A stretch of 64,000 bases of DNA from Heterodera schachtii (lineage: Eukaryota > Nematoda > Chromadorea > Rhabditida > Heteroderidae): NCBI GenBank assembly GCA_023374025.1, contig SIJG01000001.1, positions 4,238,616 through 4,302,615 on the forward strand. Reading direction: 5' to 3'. The notes beneath the pieces are model-generated. The model was not told the DNA's origin. It made no database searches and saw only the letters and a program-made list of their open reading frames with translations. A program made the position numbers and the translations under genes. Positions 1 through 12,262 of the stretch are shown piece by piece; position 1 is the first letter of the stretch; every line of letters starts with the position of its first letter.

Positions 1-3000
1 TAATTAATTAAGGAGTCAAAATAGAAAATAGCGCGCAATGTTTGAAGGATAACTTTCTTAAATGCCACTGCTTTTCCTGGCGCTAAACTTGTCCACGCCA
101 GTTTTATTGAAGTGCAGCTGTTCCAGTTCATTATATGCACAAAGTCTGGCCCCGCCTAAAAGGTGGAATTCAAAGACGGAATATACTGCCGTTATAATAC
201 AAAACAAATTATTCTGCTAGAATTCTAAAATTTATTAGTATTAATTTCGTAATTAATTAAGGAGTCAAAATAGAAAATAGCGTGATGTTTGAAGGATAAC
301 TTTCTTAGAAATTCCACTGCTTTTCCTTGCCCTAAATTTGTCCACGCCAGTTTGATTGAAGTGCAGCTGTTCGAGTTCATTATACGTACAAAGTCTGGCC
401 CCGCCTAAAAGGTGGAATTCAAAGACGGAATATACTGCCGTAATAATACAAAACCAATTATTCTGCTAGAATTCTAAAATTTATTTATTATCAATTTTGT
501 AATTAATTAAGGAGTCAAAATAGAAAATAGCGCGATGTTTGAAGGATAACTTTCTTAGAAATTCCACTGCTTTTCCTGGCCCTAAATTTGTCCACGCCAC
601 TTTGATTGAAGTGCAGCTGTTCGAGTTCATTATACGCACAAAGTCTGGCCCCGGCTAAAAGGTGGAATTCAAAGACGGAATATACTGCCGTTATAATACA
701 AAACAAATTATTCTGCTAGAATTCTAAAATTTATTTAGTATTAATTTCGTAATTAATTAAGGAGTCAAAATAGAAAATAGCGTGATGTTTGAAGGATAAC
801 TTTCTTAGAAATTCCACTGCTTTTCCTTGCCCTAAATTTGTCCACGCCAGTTTGATTGAAGTGCAGCTGTTCGAGTTCATTATACGCACAAAGTCTGGCC
901 CCGCCTAAAAGGTGGAATTCAAAGACGGAATATACTGCCGTAATAATACAAAAACAATTATTCTGCTAGAATTCTAAAATTTATTTAGTATCAATTTTGT
1001 AATTAATTAAGGAGTCAAAATAGAAAATAGCGCGATGTTTGAAGGATAACTTTCTTAGAAATTCCACTGTTTTTCCTGGCGCTAAACTTGTCCACGTCAG
1101 TTTTCTTGAAGTGCAGCTGTTCCAGTTCATTATATGCACAAAGTCTGGCCCCGCCTAAAAGGTGGAATTCAAAGACGGAATATACTGCCGTTATAATACA
1201 AAACAAATTATTCTGCTAGAATTCTAAAATTTATTTAGTATTAATTTTGTAATTAATTAAGGAGTCAAAATAGAAAATAGCGTGATGTTTGAAGGATAAC
1301 TTTCTTAGAAATGCCACTGCTTTTCCTGGCCCTAAATTTGTCCACGCCACTTTGATTGAAATGCAGCTGTTCGAGTTCATTATACGCACAAAGTCTGGCC
1401 CCGCCTAAAAGGTTGGATTCAAAGACGGAAAATACTGCCGTAATAATACAAAACCAATTATTCTGCTAGAATTCTAAAATTTATTTATTATCAATTTTGT
1501 AATTAATTAAGGAGTCAAAATAGAAAATAGCGCGATGTTTGAAGGATAACTTTCTTAGAAATGCCACTGCTTTTCCTGGCCCTAAATTTGTCCACGCCAC
1601 TTTGATTGAAGTGCAGCTGTTCGAGTTCATTATACGCACAAAGTCTGGCCCCGCCTAAAAGGTGGAATTCAAAGACGGAATATACTGCCGTAATAATACA
1701 AAACCAATTATTCTGCTAGAATTCTAAAATTTATTTAGTATCAATTTTGTAATTAATTAAGGAGTCAAAATAGAAAATAGCGCGATGTTTGAAGGATAAC
1801 TTTCTTAGAAATTCCACTGTTTTTCCTGGCGCTAAACTTGTCCACGCCAGTTTTATTGAAGTGCAGCTGTTCCAGTTCATTATATGCACAAAGTCTGGCC
1901 CCGCCTAAAAGGTGGAATTCAAAGACGGAATATACTGCCGTTATAATACAAAACAAATTATTCTGCTAGAATTCTAAAATTTATTTAGTATTAATTTTGT
2001 AATTAATTAAGGAGTCAAAATAGAAAATAGCGCGATGTTTGAAGGATAACTTTCTTAGAAATGCCACTGCTTTTCCTGGCCCTAAATTTGTCCACGCCAC
2101 TTTGATTGAAATGCAGCTGTTCGAGTTCATTATACGCACAAAGTCTGGCCCCGCCTAAAAGGTGGAATTCAAAGTACGGAATATACTGCCGTAATAATAC
2201 AAAACCAATTATTCTGCTAGAATTCTAAAATTTATTTAATATTAATTTTGTAATTAATTAAGGAGTCAAAATAGAAAATAGCGCGATGTTTGAAGGATAA
2301 CTTTCTTAGAAATGCCACTGCTTTTCCTGGCCCTAAATTTGTCCACGCCAGTTTTATTGAAGTGCAGCTGTTCGAGTTCATTATACGCACAAAGTCTGGC
2401 CCCGCCTAAAAGGTGGAATTCAAAGTCGGAATATACTGCCGTAATAATACAAAACCAATTATTCTGCTAGAATTCTAAAATTTATTTAGTATTAATTTTG
2501 TAATTAATTAAGGAGTCAAAATAGAAAATAGCGCGATGTTTGAAGGATAACTTTCTTAGAAATGCCACTGCTTTTCCTGGCCCTAAATTTGTCCACGCCA
2601 GTTTTATTGAAGTGCAGCTGTTCGAGTTCATTATACGCACAAAGTCTGGCCCCGCCTAAAAGGTGGAATTCAAAGACGGAATATACTGCCGTTATAATAC
2701 AAAACAAATTATTCTGCTAGAATTCTAAAATTTATTTAGTATTAATTTTGTAATTAATTAAGGAGTCAAAATAGAAAATAGCGCGATGTTTGAAGGATAA
2801 CTTTCTTAGAAATGCCACTGCTTTTCCTGGCCCTAAATTTGTCCACGCCACTTTGATTGAAATGCAGCTGTTCGAGTTCATTATACGCACAAAGTCTGGC
2901 CCCGCCTAAAAGGTTGGATTCAAAGACGGAAAATACTGCCGTAATAATACAAAACCAATTATTCTGCTAGAATTCTAAAATTTATTTATTATCAATTTTG

Positions 3001-3517
3001 TAATTAATTAAGGAGTCAAAATAGAAAATAGCGCGATGTTTGAAGGATAACTTTCTTAGAAATGCTACTGCTTTTCCTGGCCCTAAATTTGTCCACGCCA
3101 CTTTGATTGAAGTGCAGCTGTTCGAGTTCATTATACGCACAAAGTCTGGCCCCGCCTAAAAGGTGGAATTCAAAGACGGAATATACTGCCGTAATAATAC
3201 AAAACCAATTATTCTGCTAGAATTCTAAAATTTATTTATTATCAATTTTGTAATTAATTAAGGAGTCAAAATAGAAAATAGCGCGATGTTTGAAGGATAA
3301 CTTTCTTAGAAATTCCACTGCTTTTCCTGGCCCTAAATTTGTCCACGCCAGTTTTATTGAAGTGCAGCTGTTCGAGTTCATTATACGCACAAAGTCTGGC
3401 CCCGCCTAAAAGGTGGAATTCAAAGACGGAATATACTGCCGTAATAATACAAAACCAATTATTCTGCTAGAATTTTAAAATTTATTTAGTATCAATTTTG
3501 TAATTAATTAAGGAGTC
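1..3517. repeat. 250-bp satellite, 14 head-to-tail units
   Basis: Units begin at 1, 250, 500, 750, 1000, 1250, 1500, 1750, 2000, 2251, 2501, 2751, 3001 and 3251; each opens with taattaattaaggagtc, and a 17-base stub ends the array at 3517. Each unit normally has two GAATTC sites. A 63-residue minus-strand frame is open in units 3, 5, 8 and 11 but broken in the rest, and 250 is not a multiple of 3, so I read it as non-coding. Units 1-4 alternate as a 2-mer: units 1 and 3 have ttataatac plus acaaatt, while 2 and 4 have cgtgatg plus ttccttgcc. Units 5-13 repeat as a 3-mer. Confidence 0.97.
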
Positions 3518-4015
3518 TTACATCGGAGTTGGTTCAGAAGCAAAAAAATAAAAAAATAAAAATAAATTTATGCATTTTAATTCCATCAAAATATAATATG
3601 ATTATAAATTGTTTAACAATAATATTTTAATTGAATTTTTTTAATATTAATTATTAATTTGATCAAATTAAATATTCAAATTTCTTGCTTAAGATTTATT
3701 AAATTGAATAATAATAATATTTAATTAAATTCCTTGACAATTATGTTGTTAATTGGACTCATTTGTTACATTGGAGTTTCAGAAGCAAAAATAAAATAAA
3801 AAAATAAAAATAAATGTATGCATTTTAATTCCATCAAAATATAAAATGATTATTAAATTGTTTAACAATAATATTTTAATTAAATTTATTTAATATTAAT
3901 TATTTTTGATCAAATTAAATATTCAAATTTCTTGCTTAAAATCTATTAAATTCATTATAATAATATTTTAATTAAATTTATTTAATATTAATGAAAGCTG
4001 ATTAAAATAAATATT
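3518..4015. repeat. Two tandem copies of a second, AT-rich ~248-bp repeat
   Basis: The satellite stops in mid-motif and is followed at once by two direct copies starting at 3518 and 3766. Both open with ttacat-t/c-ggagtt and run through an AAATAAA-rich tract, then tgcattttaattccatcaaa. Their period almost equals the satellite unit although the sequences are unrelated. Confidence 0.85.
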
Positions 4016-4374
4016 AAATTTTAGTTTAATTATTGCTATAAAATTATTTCATTTTAAACATTTAAAAGTTTATTATTAATGCTTTTTTTAATAGTCGTTT
4101 AATCCCATTAATTAATTAATTGCCCTCTAACTCATTAAGAATTTGATTTTTGCCCATGTGATAATGCCATTGCTTCCCAACCTGAACATGTTCACAATTG
4201 AATATGTTGTGCTCCCAATTTGTCATGGTGTTTTTGTATTGGCATACAGCAGCTCAACGCCAGTGCTTTTCATATTCAGGCATTTTTTAAATTTAAAAAA
4301 TATATATTTTTAAATTTTTTTGAAATATTATTAAAGGGATATGCACTAAAAAATGATGCTAAAAAAGCGCATAA

Positions 4375-4495
4375 AATTCGCACTAAAAATCGCTCAAATA
4401 TGCCCTAAAAAGACCCGAAAAATGCTAAAATATGCACTAAAAATCCCTCAAATATGCCCTAAAAAGACCCGAAAATGCTAAAATATGCACTAAAA
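4375..4495. repeat. 54-bp tandem repeat, two copies and a stub
   Basis: cactaaaaatc-g/c-ctcaaatatgcc followed by ctaaaaagacccgaaaa occurs at 4381 and 4435, and a third copy starts at 4488. No gene is seen in the surrounding 4016-5390. Confidence 0.85.
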
Positions 4496-4654
4496 TATGG
4501 CATAAAAACTACCAAAAATGGCTTTTAACCCCAAAAATTCAGAATTGACTTTTAAAACACCAAAATAATGGCTAAAGAGCATTCATTATTAGACAATTGC
4601 ATACATTTTGATTTTCAAAATTTATACATGCAATTTTGAATTTTGTTCAAACTT

Positions 4655-5190
4655 TTATTACTAGAGCTTCCATTTTTAGGCAAATGCCTAAAATTTTGCG
4701 CACTTGATACGCAAAGATAAGCACGAAAAACGCGTTTTCCGCTTGGTTTGGGGTGTCTAGGATGACTTTTATAATGCCTATTTTTGCCTATTTTGGGGTT
4801 TTTGTGCCTAAAGTGCCTATTTTAGGCTTTTTTAAAAAATCCATAAGAAAAATGCAATAAAAATGAAAACACACCCCCTAAGAAATGACCCAAAAAACAT
4901 TTCAAAAAATACACTCTTAAGAATTGAAAAATTTTCAAAAAATGATCCCAAAATTTAATATATTTTTTTCTTAATAAAAATTTTTGGTTTAAAATTTTTT
5001 TCTTTATTTAATAATTTCATTTACAATTGAAATATTTAAGTTTTTAGTTGTTTTAATACCAAAAAAGCGTTAATAAAAAAATATTTGCCTATTTTTGTGC
5101 CTATTTAATGCCTATTTTGCGATTTTTTTATGCCTTTTTAGGTGCGCGATTTTTTGTGCCTAAAAAAAGAAGCCCTATTTATTACCAAAA
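4655..5190. repeat. Dispersed 'gcctatttttgcc' element, copy 1
   Basis: This block has many gcctatttttgcctatttt and gtgcctaaa words, and an internal stretch (gcgcacttgatacgcaaagataagcac through ggtttggggtgtctaggatgac). It recurs in reverse complement at about 26930-27190 and, more degraded, at about 53440-54000. The associated 'acaccccctaagaa' segment is also at about 4872, 26985 (reverse) and 53676. No coding capacity is seen, so it is a non-autonomous repeat of unknown class. Confidence 0.7.
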
Positions 5191-5444
5191 TGCTAAAAGA
5201 AAATTACATTTTTGTCTGCATACAGACAAAAAAAATTTCAAAAATTCATACAAAAAATTAAAAATATTTCGATTTTAAGGATGTATTTTATTAAATTCCC
5301 AAATAATAGATCCTTAGAAGTATATTATTATTTTTTTGCCATTTTTCTTGTAAAAATTTACAAAAAACGGCCGTAATATGCTCATAAGCATTCAAAAATG
5401 GCAATGTTAGAGGATCTAATTTTCCCATTACCGTATTGCTTTAG

Positions 5445-5610
5445 CACGGACTACCGTCGCGCATTGCGTACCGTATACGATGGGCCAGCGGAACAACGAC
5501 GGCACCAGCGCCAGCAGCAGCAACTGCAACAGCAGCAGCAGCAGCATCCGACGAAAATGTACGGTATTCGCAACCGCAACATTATGGTGCAGCATAACCA
5601 CAGATATTGA
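5445..5610 (+). CDS. Possible last exon with polyglutamine run
   Basis: A plausible acceptor (gctttag) precedes a frame that opens STDYRRALRTVYDG, continues into a CAG/CAA-encoded glutamine tract (residues about 27-40) and stops at 5608. An S/T-x-x-Y-R-x-A-L segment resembles the cytoplasmic helix 8 of 7TM receptors, but no upstream transmembrane exons are visible: the preceding kilobase is repeats. It could be an orphan exon of a broken receptor gene or a chance frame. Confidence 0.25.
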
Positions 5611-6109
5611 GAAGCAGCAGGAACCGTTTAAAATTCGACAAAATTTTCGACTTTTAAGCGATTGATTTTAAAAAATGATAATTTTTGTGAAAATACTTTT
5701 TGGCACGCAAACAAAAATTGGCATGGCAAAATAATTAATCAACCAATTAACCAATAATTTTTTGTAAGTAAAATTTTGGGCTTTTTGCTCATTATACTTT
5801 GGTAGTTTTTGGCACATATTTTGGCGATTTTTTTTGAAAAAAATAATGAATTTTTTATTACAAACGTAGCTTTTTTGGCACTCAAATTCTTGGCAAACTG
5901 TACAAAAATGGATAAAAATGAGACTGTTTTGAGAAACTTAAGTATATTTGGGGACTTTTTTTCAGTTTTTGTGACATATTTTGGCTGCCTTTAGGCTTTT
6001 TAGGGACATTTTTTGTTGTTGTTTTTGTCAAGGGCCTAATTAATCATTTATTAAATATTATAAAATTAAATTTTGTTTGCATTCTCCATACAAATAATTC
6101 ATTCATCTT

Positions 6110-7883
6110 TCATTTTGCAACAAATGACACACAAAACACTGGAGGTGCCACCGATTTATTCCCCTTTTTCGTCCCCGGAGGCGTTGATTTATTTGTTTTC
6201 GATTTCATTGCTTCGTTCATTTCCTTTGGCGTTGTTTCACTTTTTGGCATTTCCTTTGGCGTTGTTTCACTTTTTGGCATTGCCTTTGGCGCTGTTTTGT
6301 CCTCAGTTGGCGCCATTGGCTTTTTTGGCACGGCAGGTGGCACTGTTGCTTGTTTGCTAATTGATGCCGCCATTTTTGCCGCAGGCAATATTTGCTCTTG
6401 CATTTTGTCGTCAGTTTTCCCTTCCGGCAATTTTTTGTCTTTCGTTTTTGAAATGGTTAATGAGAAAACGGGAGGAGGTGGTGCATTTGGCATTAATTGT
6501 GCTCGTGGCGCCGGCGGTGGCACCATTTTGCCGTCGTTGAATTTGATGATATTCACCGGGTCCCCTGAGGGAAAATATTTAAATTTGGCATTTAATTACC
6601 TTAATTAGTGTAGTGCCCACCTGTGTATTCAATGGACTGATTAATTTCTTCGGATGACATCAATAAACGAATTTTTTTATGATCATCCTGACGTTGGTAC
6701 AGCATTTCTCCTTCAAAATCAATCTAAAAATTTTTATTTTTAATTAAGGATAAATTTTTAATTAGTTTTTTTTAAACATTATAAATTTATTTCAAAAATG
6801 ATAGTTTTCTACATGAAATTAAAAGGCAAAAACGAATATATACATTAATCTTTAAAACAAAATATTTTTTCTATTTATTTATTTTCCAATTTAAAAATTG
6901 TTTCATTAAATTTTTATATTTATTATTTCGAAAATGGTAGTTTTACATGAAATTAAAAGGCAAAAACGACTATTTAATTTAATTTTTAAATTCAAATATC
7001 ATTATGTATTTACATATATTTTTCTTTAAAAATAAATATTTTAAAATACTTGCCAATCCGTATTTTCTTGCTCTGATCAGCATGCCAACTAACTATAAAA
7101 ATAACTTAATAAACTTCAGAAATTATCTTTTAAGTTTTTACAGTTTCTGAAATGCGACTGTACATGTAAAACAATGGGCCAAATCTTAAAATTAAATTTT
7201 AATTTAAATTTTAAATATCAAATTTTCCCCCCAAAATGCCCTACTTCATGTAGCAATCGGGCGGTGTGCCTTCCCCATTTTGTTCAATCATTTCGCATAA
7301 AAACATCACTTCACGCATCACATGTTCACCGCCCTTTAAATTCATTATATATTTTTTTGTATTTATAAATTTTAACTAAAATATTTAATTTAATTAAAAA
7401 TATTTTATTTAATTAAAACATTTTTTAAATTAAAAGATATAAGAATTGATGTTCATTAAAAAAAATAATGATAATTTATATAAATTATTTGTTATTAAGA
7501 ATTAAAATTACTCTAACGCCGCGGGCCTGTGATTTTGTGCCAACCAAAGGTCTAATACATAAATACAATAATAAAATTTTCTTATTTAAACAATATATTT
7601 TACCTGCCATAATCCTGGGCATTTTTGTCAAATTTTGGCGCTCCCGCAAATTGCCGTGAGCCATGCTCTCTGTCCAATTAAAAAGTTAATTAATTAAGTA
7701 ATTAATAATGAATCGTAGTCGATAATAATGACATATAAATATAAATTTAATTTTAAAATAATTAATAAATTTGAAAAATTCTTACAATTTTGAATTGTTC
7801 ACTGTTTGTATTGCGGTTGTGTTGAATTTGGCCACAGTTTGGTCCACAGATTTTTGCTCTGGATCATGTTTGATCACTGGCAT
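6110..7883 (-). CDS. Costars-domain (STARS/ABRA-like) protein
   Basis: Eight exons on the minus strand: 7883-7786, 7669-7604, 7551-7512, 7333-7245, 7184-7142, 7092-7054, 6723-6621 and 6564-6110. Phases agree at every junction and give 310 residues. The middle part carries the costars fold signature of actin-binding Rho-activating proteins: NAQDYGRP, EHVMREVMFLCEMIEQNG, KFGPLFYMYSRIS, LVGMLIRARKYGL and IDFEGEMLYQ, in the family's usual order. The family binds actin and promotes Rho/SRF signalling, mainly in muscle. The last exon adds a Pro/Lys-rich tail of about 170 residues, including PKSETTPKEM repeats. Intron 6 uses a GC donor (GGATTG|GCAAGT); the alternative GT four bases on breaks the frame. 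A TTTTTAG about 20 bases before the ATG is a likely trans-splice acceptor. The domain call is strong; the tail is unlike vertebrate members. Confidence 0.9.
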
Positions 7884-7909
7884 TTTATTTCAATTTTTTG
7901 TTTCACTCT

Positions 7910-9700
7910 AAAAATGGGATAAAATTTTAAAATTTCCATTGGCAAAAAGAAAAATGGCAAAATTTTGGGGAAAATTTAACGGAACAAAAAAATAATAATA
8001 ACAATAATTGCTTTTTTGAATGGTTTTGTCTAGCCTAATTAATTCTTAATGGGCCCAAAACTCATTTTAAAAATTCATGCACAAACAGAGTTACTCAGAC
8101 AATAAAAGCACAAATTTTTTTTAAAATGAATAAAATATTTTTTTTGTAAAATCTTGGATTTAACGAGATTAGAAAAAAGGAAATCTAATAGTTTTTCATT
8201 TAGTTATTCCAAATGGCACAAGTTTTAGCGCTGGATTAATGAAACACTTTTTAATGCCTAATTAATTTAATGAGATTCATTTAAAGCACTGAAGAAAAGG
8301 ATTCTGGGTAATTTAAAAAATAAAATTCAAAAAAGCAATTTAGCAAATTCGAATTCAAATTAACAATTTACTATTTAATTTCAAACCAAAAACAAATGAA
8401 CGGATGTAAACTGATCACTTATTTAAATTTCAAAATCAAAAGCCTAAACTTGTCTGGATTGGACTGATAAGTTAAAATGTTATTGCCTTTCAACAAATTG
8501 TCTCTATTTTGATCGTTTTTTCCGACATTCTGATCAGTGGGGTAAGAAGCGGCGTCGCTGATCCGTTGTTCCTCCGATCGGTAAAAAATTTGGCAGAATG
8601 AAGAAGCAAGCAGCTGTCACGGACGCGTCCCGCCGAGGTGAAGCCGGCAGCTGCCTTTATGGCCAATTGATCCGTTCAATTTTGAAAACATGAACATTTG
8701 TGGGGGTGGGGAGAAGCATATCCCACCCATCAAAGCTTCAAAATTCGATGATTAAGCCCATCTGTTTATGAAAAAATCGACAAAATGTCGCACTAAATTA
8801 AATCAAAAACCCACCCAAAATTGGGGAAAAAAAAAACTAAAATAAATTAGGCAATGCAATTACTTATCTTTAAAAAATGTAAATTAAATAACAAAAATTC
8901 TGCCTTTATTTGATACTGGAGTACAGGACAAAATGTCGCACACCGAAGAATAGCCGCAATTTATTTTTCTAATTTTGAAAAATTTAAAAAAATCAAAAAT
9001 TTTAGCTTCTAGCCTAATTCGGAAAGAAAATTTTTTTTTTTATTTGCTGGAAATTCAGCAAATTTTGTTTTACTAAAACTTCAGTTTTCAAAATAAAAAA
9101 CTAAAATTTTTTAATGTTTTTTGAAATTTTTAAAAACTTTCCTCAGAGAACTTAACAAAAATTAATTAACTTTTTTGAATAAAATGTAAATTAATAAATT
9201 AAATAACAGAATTGCTGCTTTGGCTTGTGAGTGTTATTTGATAAACCCATTCTGTTATAAGAATTTGAAAAAATAATAAAAAAAATAAATTTAAATAAAT
9301 TATTTGAATAATTATTCTTTACAAAATCAACGGCTTCTAAAGCCTTAAAATCGGTGCAGAATAAATCTCGGAAAAAATTACTTTAAAAAGAGTACAACAA
9401 TAGTGCCAATTAGAAATTTTGTAATTGTACGTTTTTTTTTCTAATAATCACAGTTTATCTAGGTATTTTTAAAATTCGCTGAATTTTGAAAAATTAAATA
9501 AATAAATAAATTTGTAAATTATTTGCCCCGGGGGATTCAATGCATGGCCCTTTCAAAACGTAGAACCAATTAAACGATAAAAACATTTTTTAATAAAGGA
9601 AAAATTTGAAAGGATTAACATTAGAAAAAAATGGATAGCGAGCGGAAAATGGATTTGTTCCCGAAATCCCCCCAAAATAAATGCACACCCAATCGGCTTC
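7910..9700. other. Intergenic, upstream of the costars gene
   Basis: Mostly AT-rich with no frame I can support. A GC-richer patch at about 8520-8760 (agaagcggcgtcgctgatccg, then cacggacgcgtcccgccgaggtg and a ggggtgggg run) stands out and could be a promoter or enhancer of the divergent neighbours. It holds only a 33-codon frame from 8598. Confidence 0.4.
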
Positions 9701-10047
9701 TCTAATTTAGTCATTAGGGTGATACAAACTTTTTTCCCACAGCATCCAAAAAGTGAGGAGCTTAGTGCCCTCTGGATGAATGAATTAATCATGGCATGTC
9801 AATTATCCCCTAATTTTTGAATTTTTATGGGTTGCCTATTTTGTCCAAATACTCGAAACTTATTTCACATTTTTTACACCTTCAATTTACATATTAAATA
9901 TACACCTATCTATACATATGTATTTGCAATTGTTTTTCATAAAATACATTTGATCACTTAAATGTACATACATAATGATCGATCATTTCTTAATTAATTA
10001 ATTCATTCTTCTGGCGATAATTGTTGTTGTCGTTGTTATTGTGTCCG

Positions 10048-10342
10048 TCACTCATTTTCAGAAGAGGCCTCGTTGTCGCTGCTTTGTCCCGCTTCTTCCT
10101 CTGAAGACGTCCCGTTGTCGCTGCTTTGTCCCGCTTCTTCTTTTGAAGACGTCCCGTTGTCGCTGTTTTGTCCCGCTTCTTCCTCAGAAGACGCCCCGTT
10201 GTCGCCGCTTTGTCCCGCTTCTTCTTCTTCTGAAGACGCCCCGTTGTCGCTGCTTTGTCCCGCTTCTTCGTCTTCTGAAGACGCCCCGTTGTCGCTGCTT
10301 TGTCCCGCTTCTTCGTCTTCTGAAGAAGACGTCTCCAACAGC
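10048..10342 (-). repeat. Acidic 14-residue minisatellite in gene A exon 5
   Basis: Six 42-45-bp units encode S-S-E/K-E-(E/D)-E-A-G-Q-S/N-S/G-D-N-G/E-A/T. Unit lengths are multiples of three, so copy-number change keeps the frame. B has two damaged units and C about one, so the tail length differs sharply between neighbouring paralogues. Confidence 0.9.
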
Positions 10343-10742
10343 CTAAATTAGGCGAATTTTCAATTATTTAAAATCATAATAAATGCGCTTTTTGTTGCTC
10401 ACCCACACCCAAGGCACGTAAAATCGCCAGGAGAATGCCAAAAGTTGACATTGTTCAAATTGTCGTCCAAATTTTCGTCTTCCCAATGAATCGGCGCCGC
10501 CGTCTCCCCAATTGGGCATCGTTTCATTATCCATCGTTTTGCCCAAATTGTTTCGCTTGCGAATATCAATGTCAGCTTTTCTTGCGTTCGTTCGTTTACC
10601 AATTCAAATGGTTCAAATGAAGCGGCCGTTTCGAAATAAATTTTGTAGCTGACCGAAGTGTTGGCACGCAGAAATTTCTAAAACAAAATTGGCATGAAAT
10701 AAAAGCAATCAAAAGCAAGCCAGTCTCTAAACGAAAACATTG

Positions 10743-10986
10743 GGCTCTATTACAGTTTAAGTTTCCAATCGACTTTTATACGTCCTAACTTTCTCCAGTT
10801 TCTTGGCCATAACTTTTTTGTTATTCGAAATTTAGGTATAAAAAACATTCTACAGACTTCAATCTTTTGTTTGATGCCAAGAATGTGGGCAGGCATTTAC
10901 AGCAAGTAAGAAAGTAAGTTGTGGCCAAAGAAAGTTGAAGATTGGACTCATAAAAGTCGATTGGACCCGTAAACTGGAATAGAGCC
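10743..10986. mobile_element. Hairpin MITE in intron 3 of gene A
   Basis: The left end ggctctattacagttta-agtttccaatcgacttttat is the inverted complement of the right end (ataaaagtcgattgga-cccgtaaactggaatagagcc). It has no coding content. The corresponding introns of B and C lack it, so it inserted after the array formed. Target duplication is not clear. Confidence 0.85.
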
Positions 10987-12262
10987 AACAAATATTGTCA
11001 CACCTCCTTGAAATTGTTGTGCCATTCAATGTTTGGCGAAATGGCAAAATTGCGGAATCGCAATTGCTTCGGCTGCCCATCTTTTCTCGAAATGTGCAAC
11101 CATTTTGACAACGCTTGACCAGCAGCAACAGAAGTCATAATTGATCCATCATAATTTGTAGTTGTTCGATCAAATGTTGCTTCTGTTGGCCCATCAAAAT
11201 AATCGTTACCAATCGCTTCGGGAAACTGACGTCCGGAATTGATTGAATGAATGTTGATCTGATCGTCGATGAGAATTGTCGGCGAAACGAGACGAAGCAA
11301 AGTGTGCAAAAGATGGCCATCGGGAAAGCCAAAGTGGCGAATGGTTGGTGCAAAAATGGGCCAAATTTGCCGCGCAAAATCATCCCAAATTGGCTGCACA
11401 TCAGTGTTGAATGGACGAAAAGGAACCGACAGACTCAAATTGGTGCCTTTGCTGAAAATGAGTTGATTGGCACGAAGAAATGCGATCACGGCATGGTCAA
11501 TGTAACTGAAAAAGAATAGCGGTTTTAATTAGGTAATTAGTGCTTTCCATTTTCGGCAATTACTTAATTCGAAGGTCTTTAAAGCGAATGTTGTTTGGCA
11601 TCGGCGGCGAATGGGCGTCGGGCAATGGAAATGGATCGAAATTGTTGGCACCGTCAGGTGAACACATGTAATTCTGGCACTGCTGCGACACTGTTGCGAA
11701 TTGCGATTGGTCTCCAAAGCGTCAATTCCGTTTTGCCATCAAAATGCGTGTCCACCAGCGCATCGAAACGGGGCGAAAGCATTGCCAATTTGAAGCCGAG
11801 CTGAGGACGGTCAAACAACGGAAGAATGTCCATCCAAACGTCACTACACAGCCAGCTGAATTTTAGTGAAAAATGACTTAGGGGTTAATGAATTTTGATA
11901 ATTGTTAAATGCCTTACCGTCGGTTCATTTTGGGGGCAATTAAAAAACGATTTGGCGCTTATTTGGAATGATGTCTCAAAGAGCAGAATAATTACGTTAG
12001 AAATGACGTTTTTTAATAATAATAATGAGAGGAAAAACGAAAAGCAAAGCCTTTTATAGTCATTAAAATTTGTAATTGAAAAAAAAGAAAGCAATTTCTT
12101 AAAAAACTCTTCTTGCGCACAGCAAATAAATAAGAGAGTGCAGAGAAAAAAACATCTCTCATTTTAGCGTACTATTTCTTTATCTCTTCTGTGAATAGAG
12201 AAAAACTGAAATTTGCTTCTCTAAATAAAAAACTTTTGTTGTTTTTCATTGTTGACCAATTC

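Larger units (their letters stand above)
10048..11928 (-). pseudogene. F-box-like family gene A (one frame break)
   Basis: Five exons: 11928-11918, 11855-11564, 11505-11004, 10677-10403 and 10342-10048. Exon 1 encodes MNRR; exon 2 gives the F-box-like opening (WLCSDVWMDILPLFD, RPQLGFKLAMLSPRFDALVD); exon 3 has NYIDHAVIAFLRANQ and GQALSKWLHISRKDGQPK; exon 4 has ELVNERTQEKLTL and RCPIGE; exon 5 encodes six copies of a 14-residue acidic repeat (SSEEEAGQSSDNGT type). The family is likely a ubiquitin-ligase adaptor group, but the F-box call is weak. Summed exons give 458 codons plus one base. The extra base is about 11656 (acc-t-gac), since removing it restores the TDGANNFDPFPLPDAHSPP frame shared with B. 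Intron 3 carries a MITE. It may be a live gene with a sequence error or a very young pseudogene. Confidence 0.75.

Noticed and set aside
515..2707. 63-codon minus-strand frames in satellite units as a gene family
   Set aside because: Open in only four of fourteen units; the unit length (250) breaks the frame between units and variants do not favour silent sites.
10041..10351. Plus-strand Cys/Arg-Pro-Leu repeat frames
   Set aside because: Antisense shadow of the acidic minisatellite in gene A exon 5.
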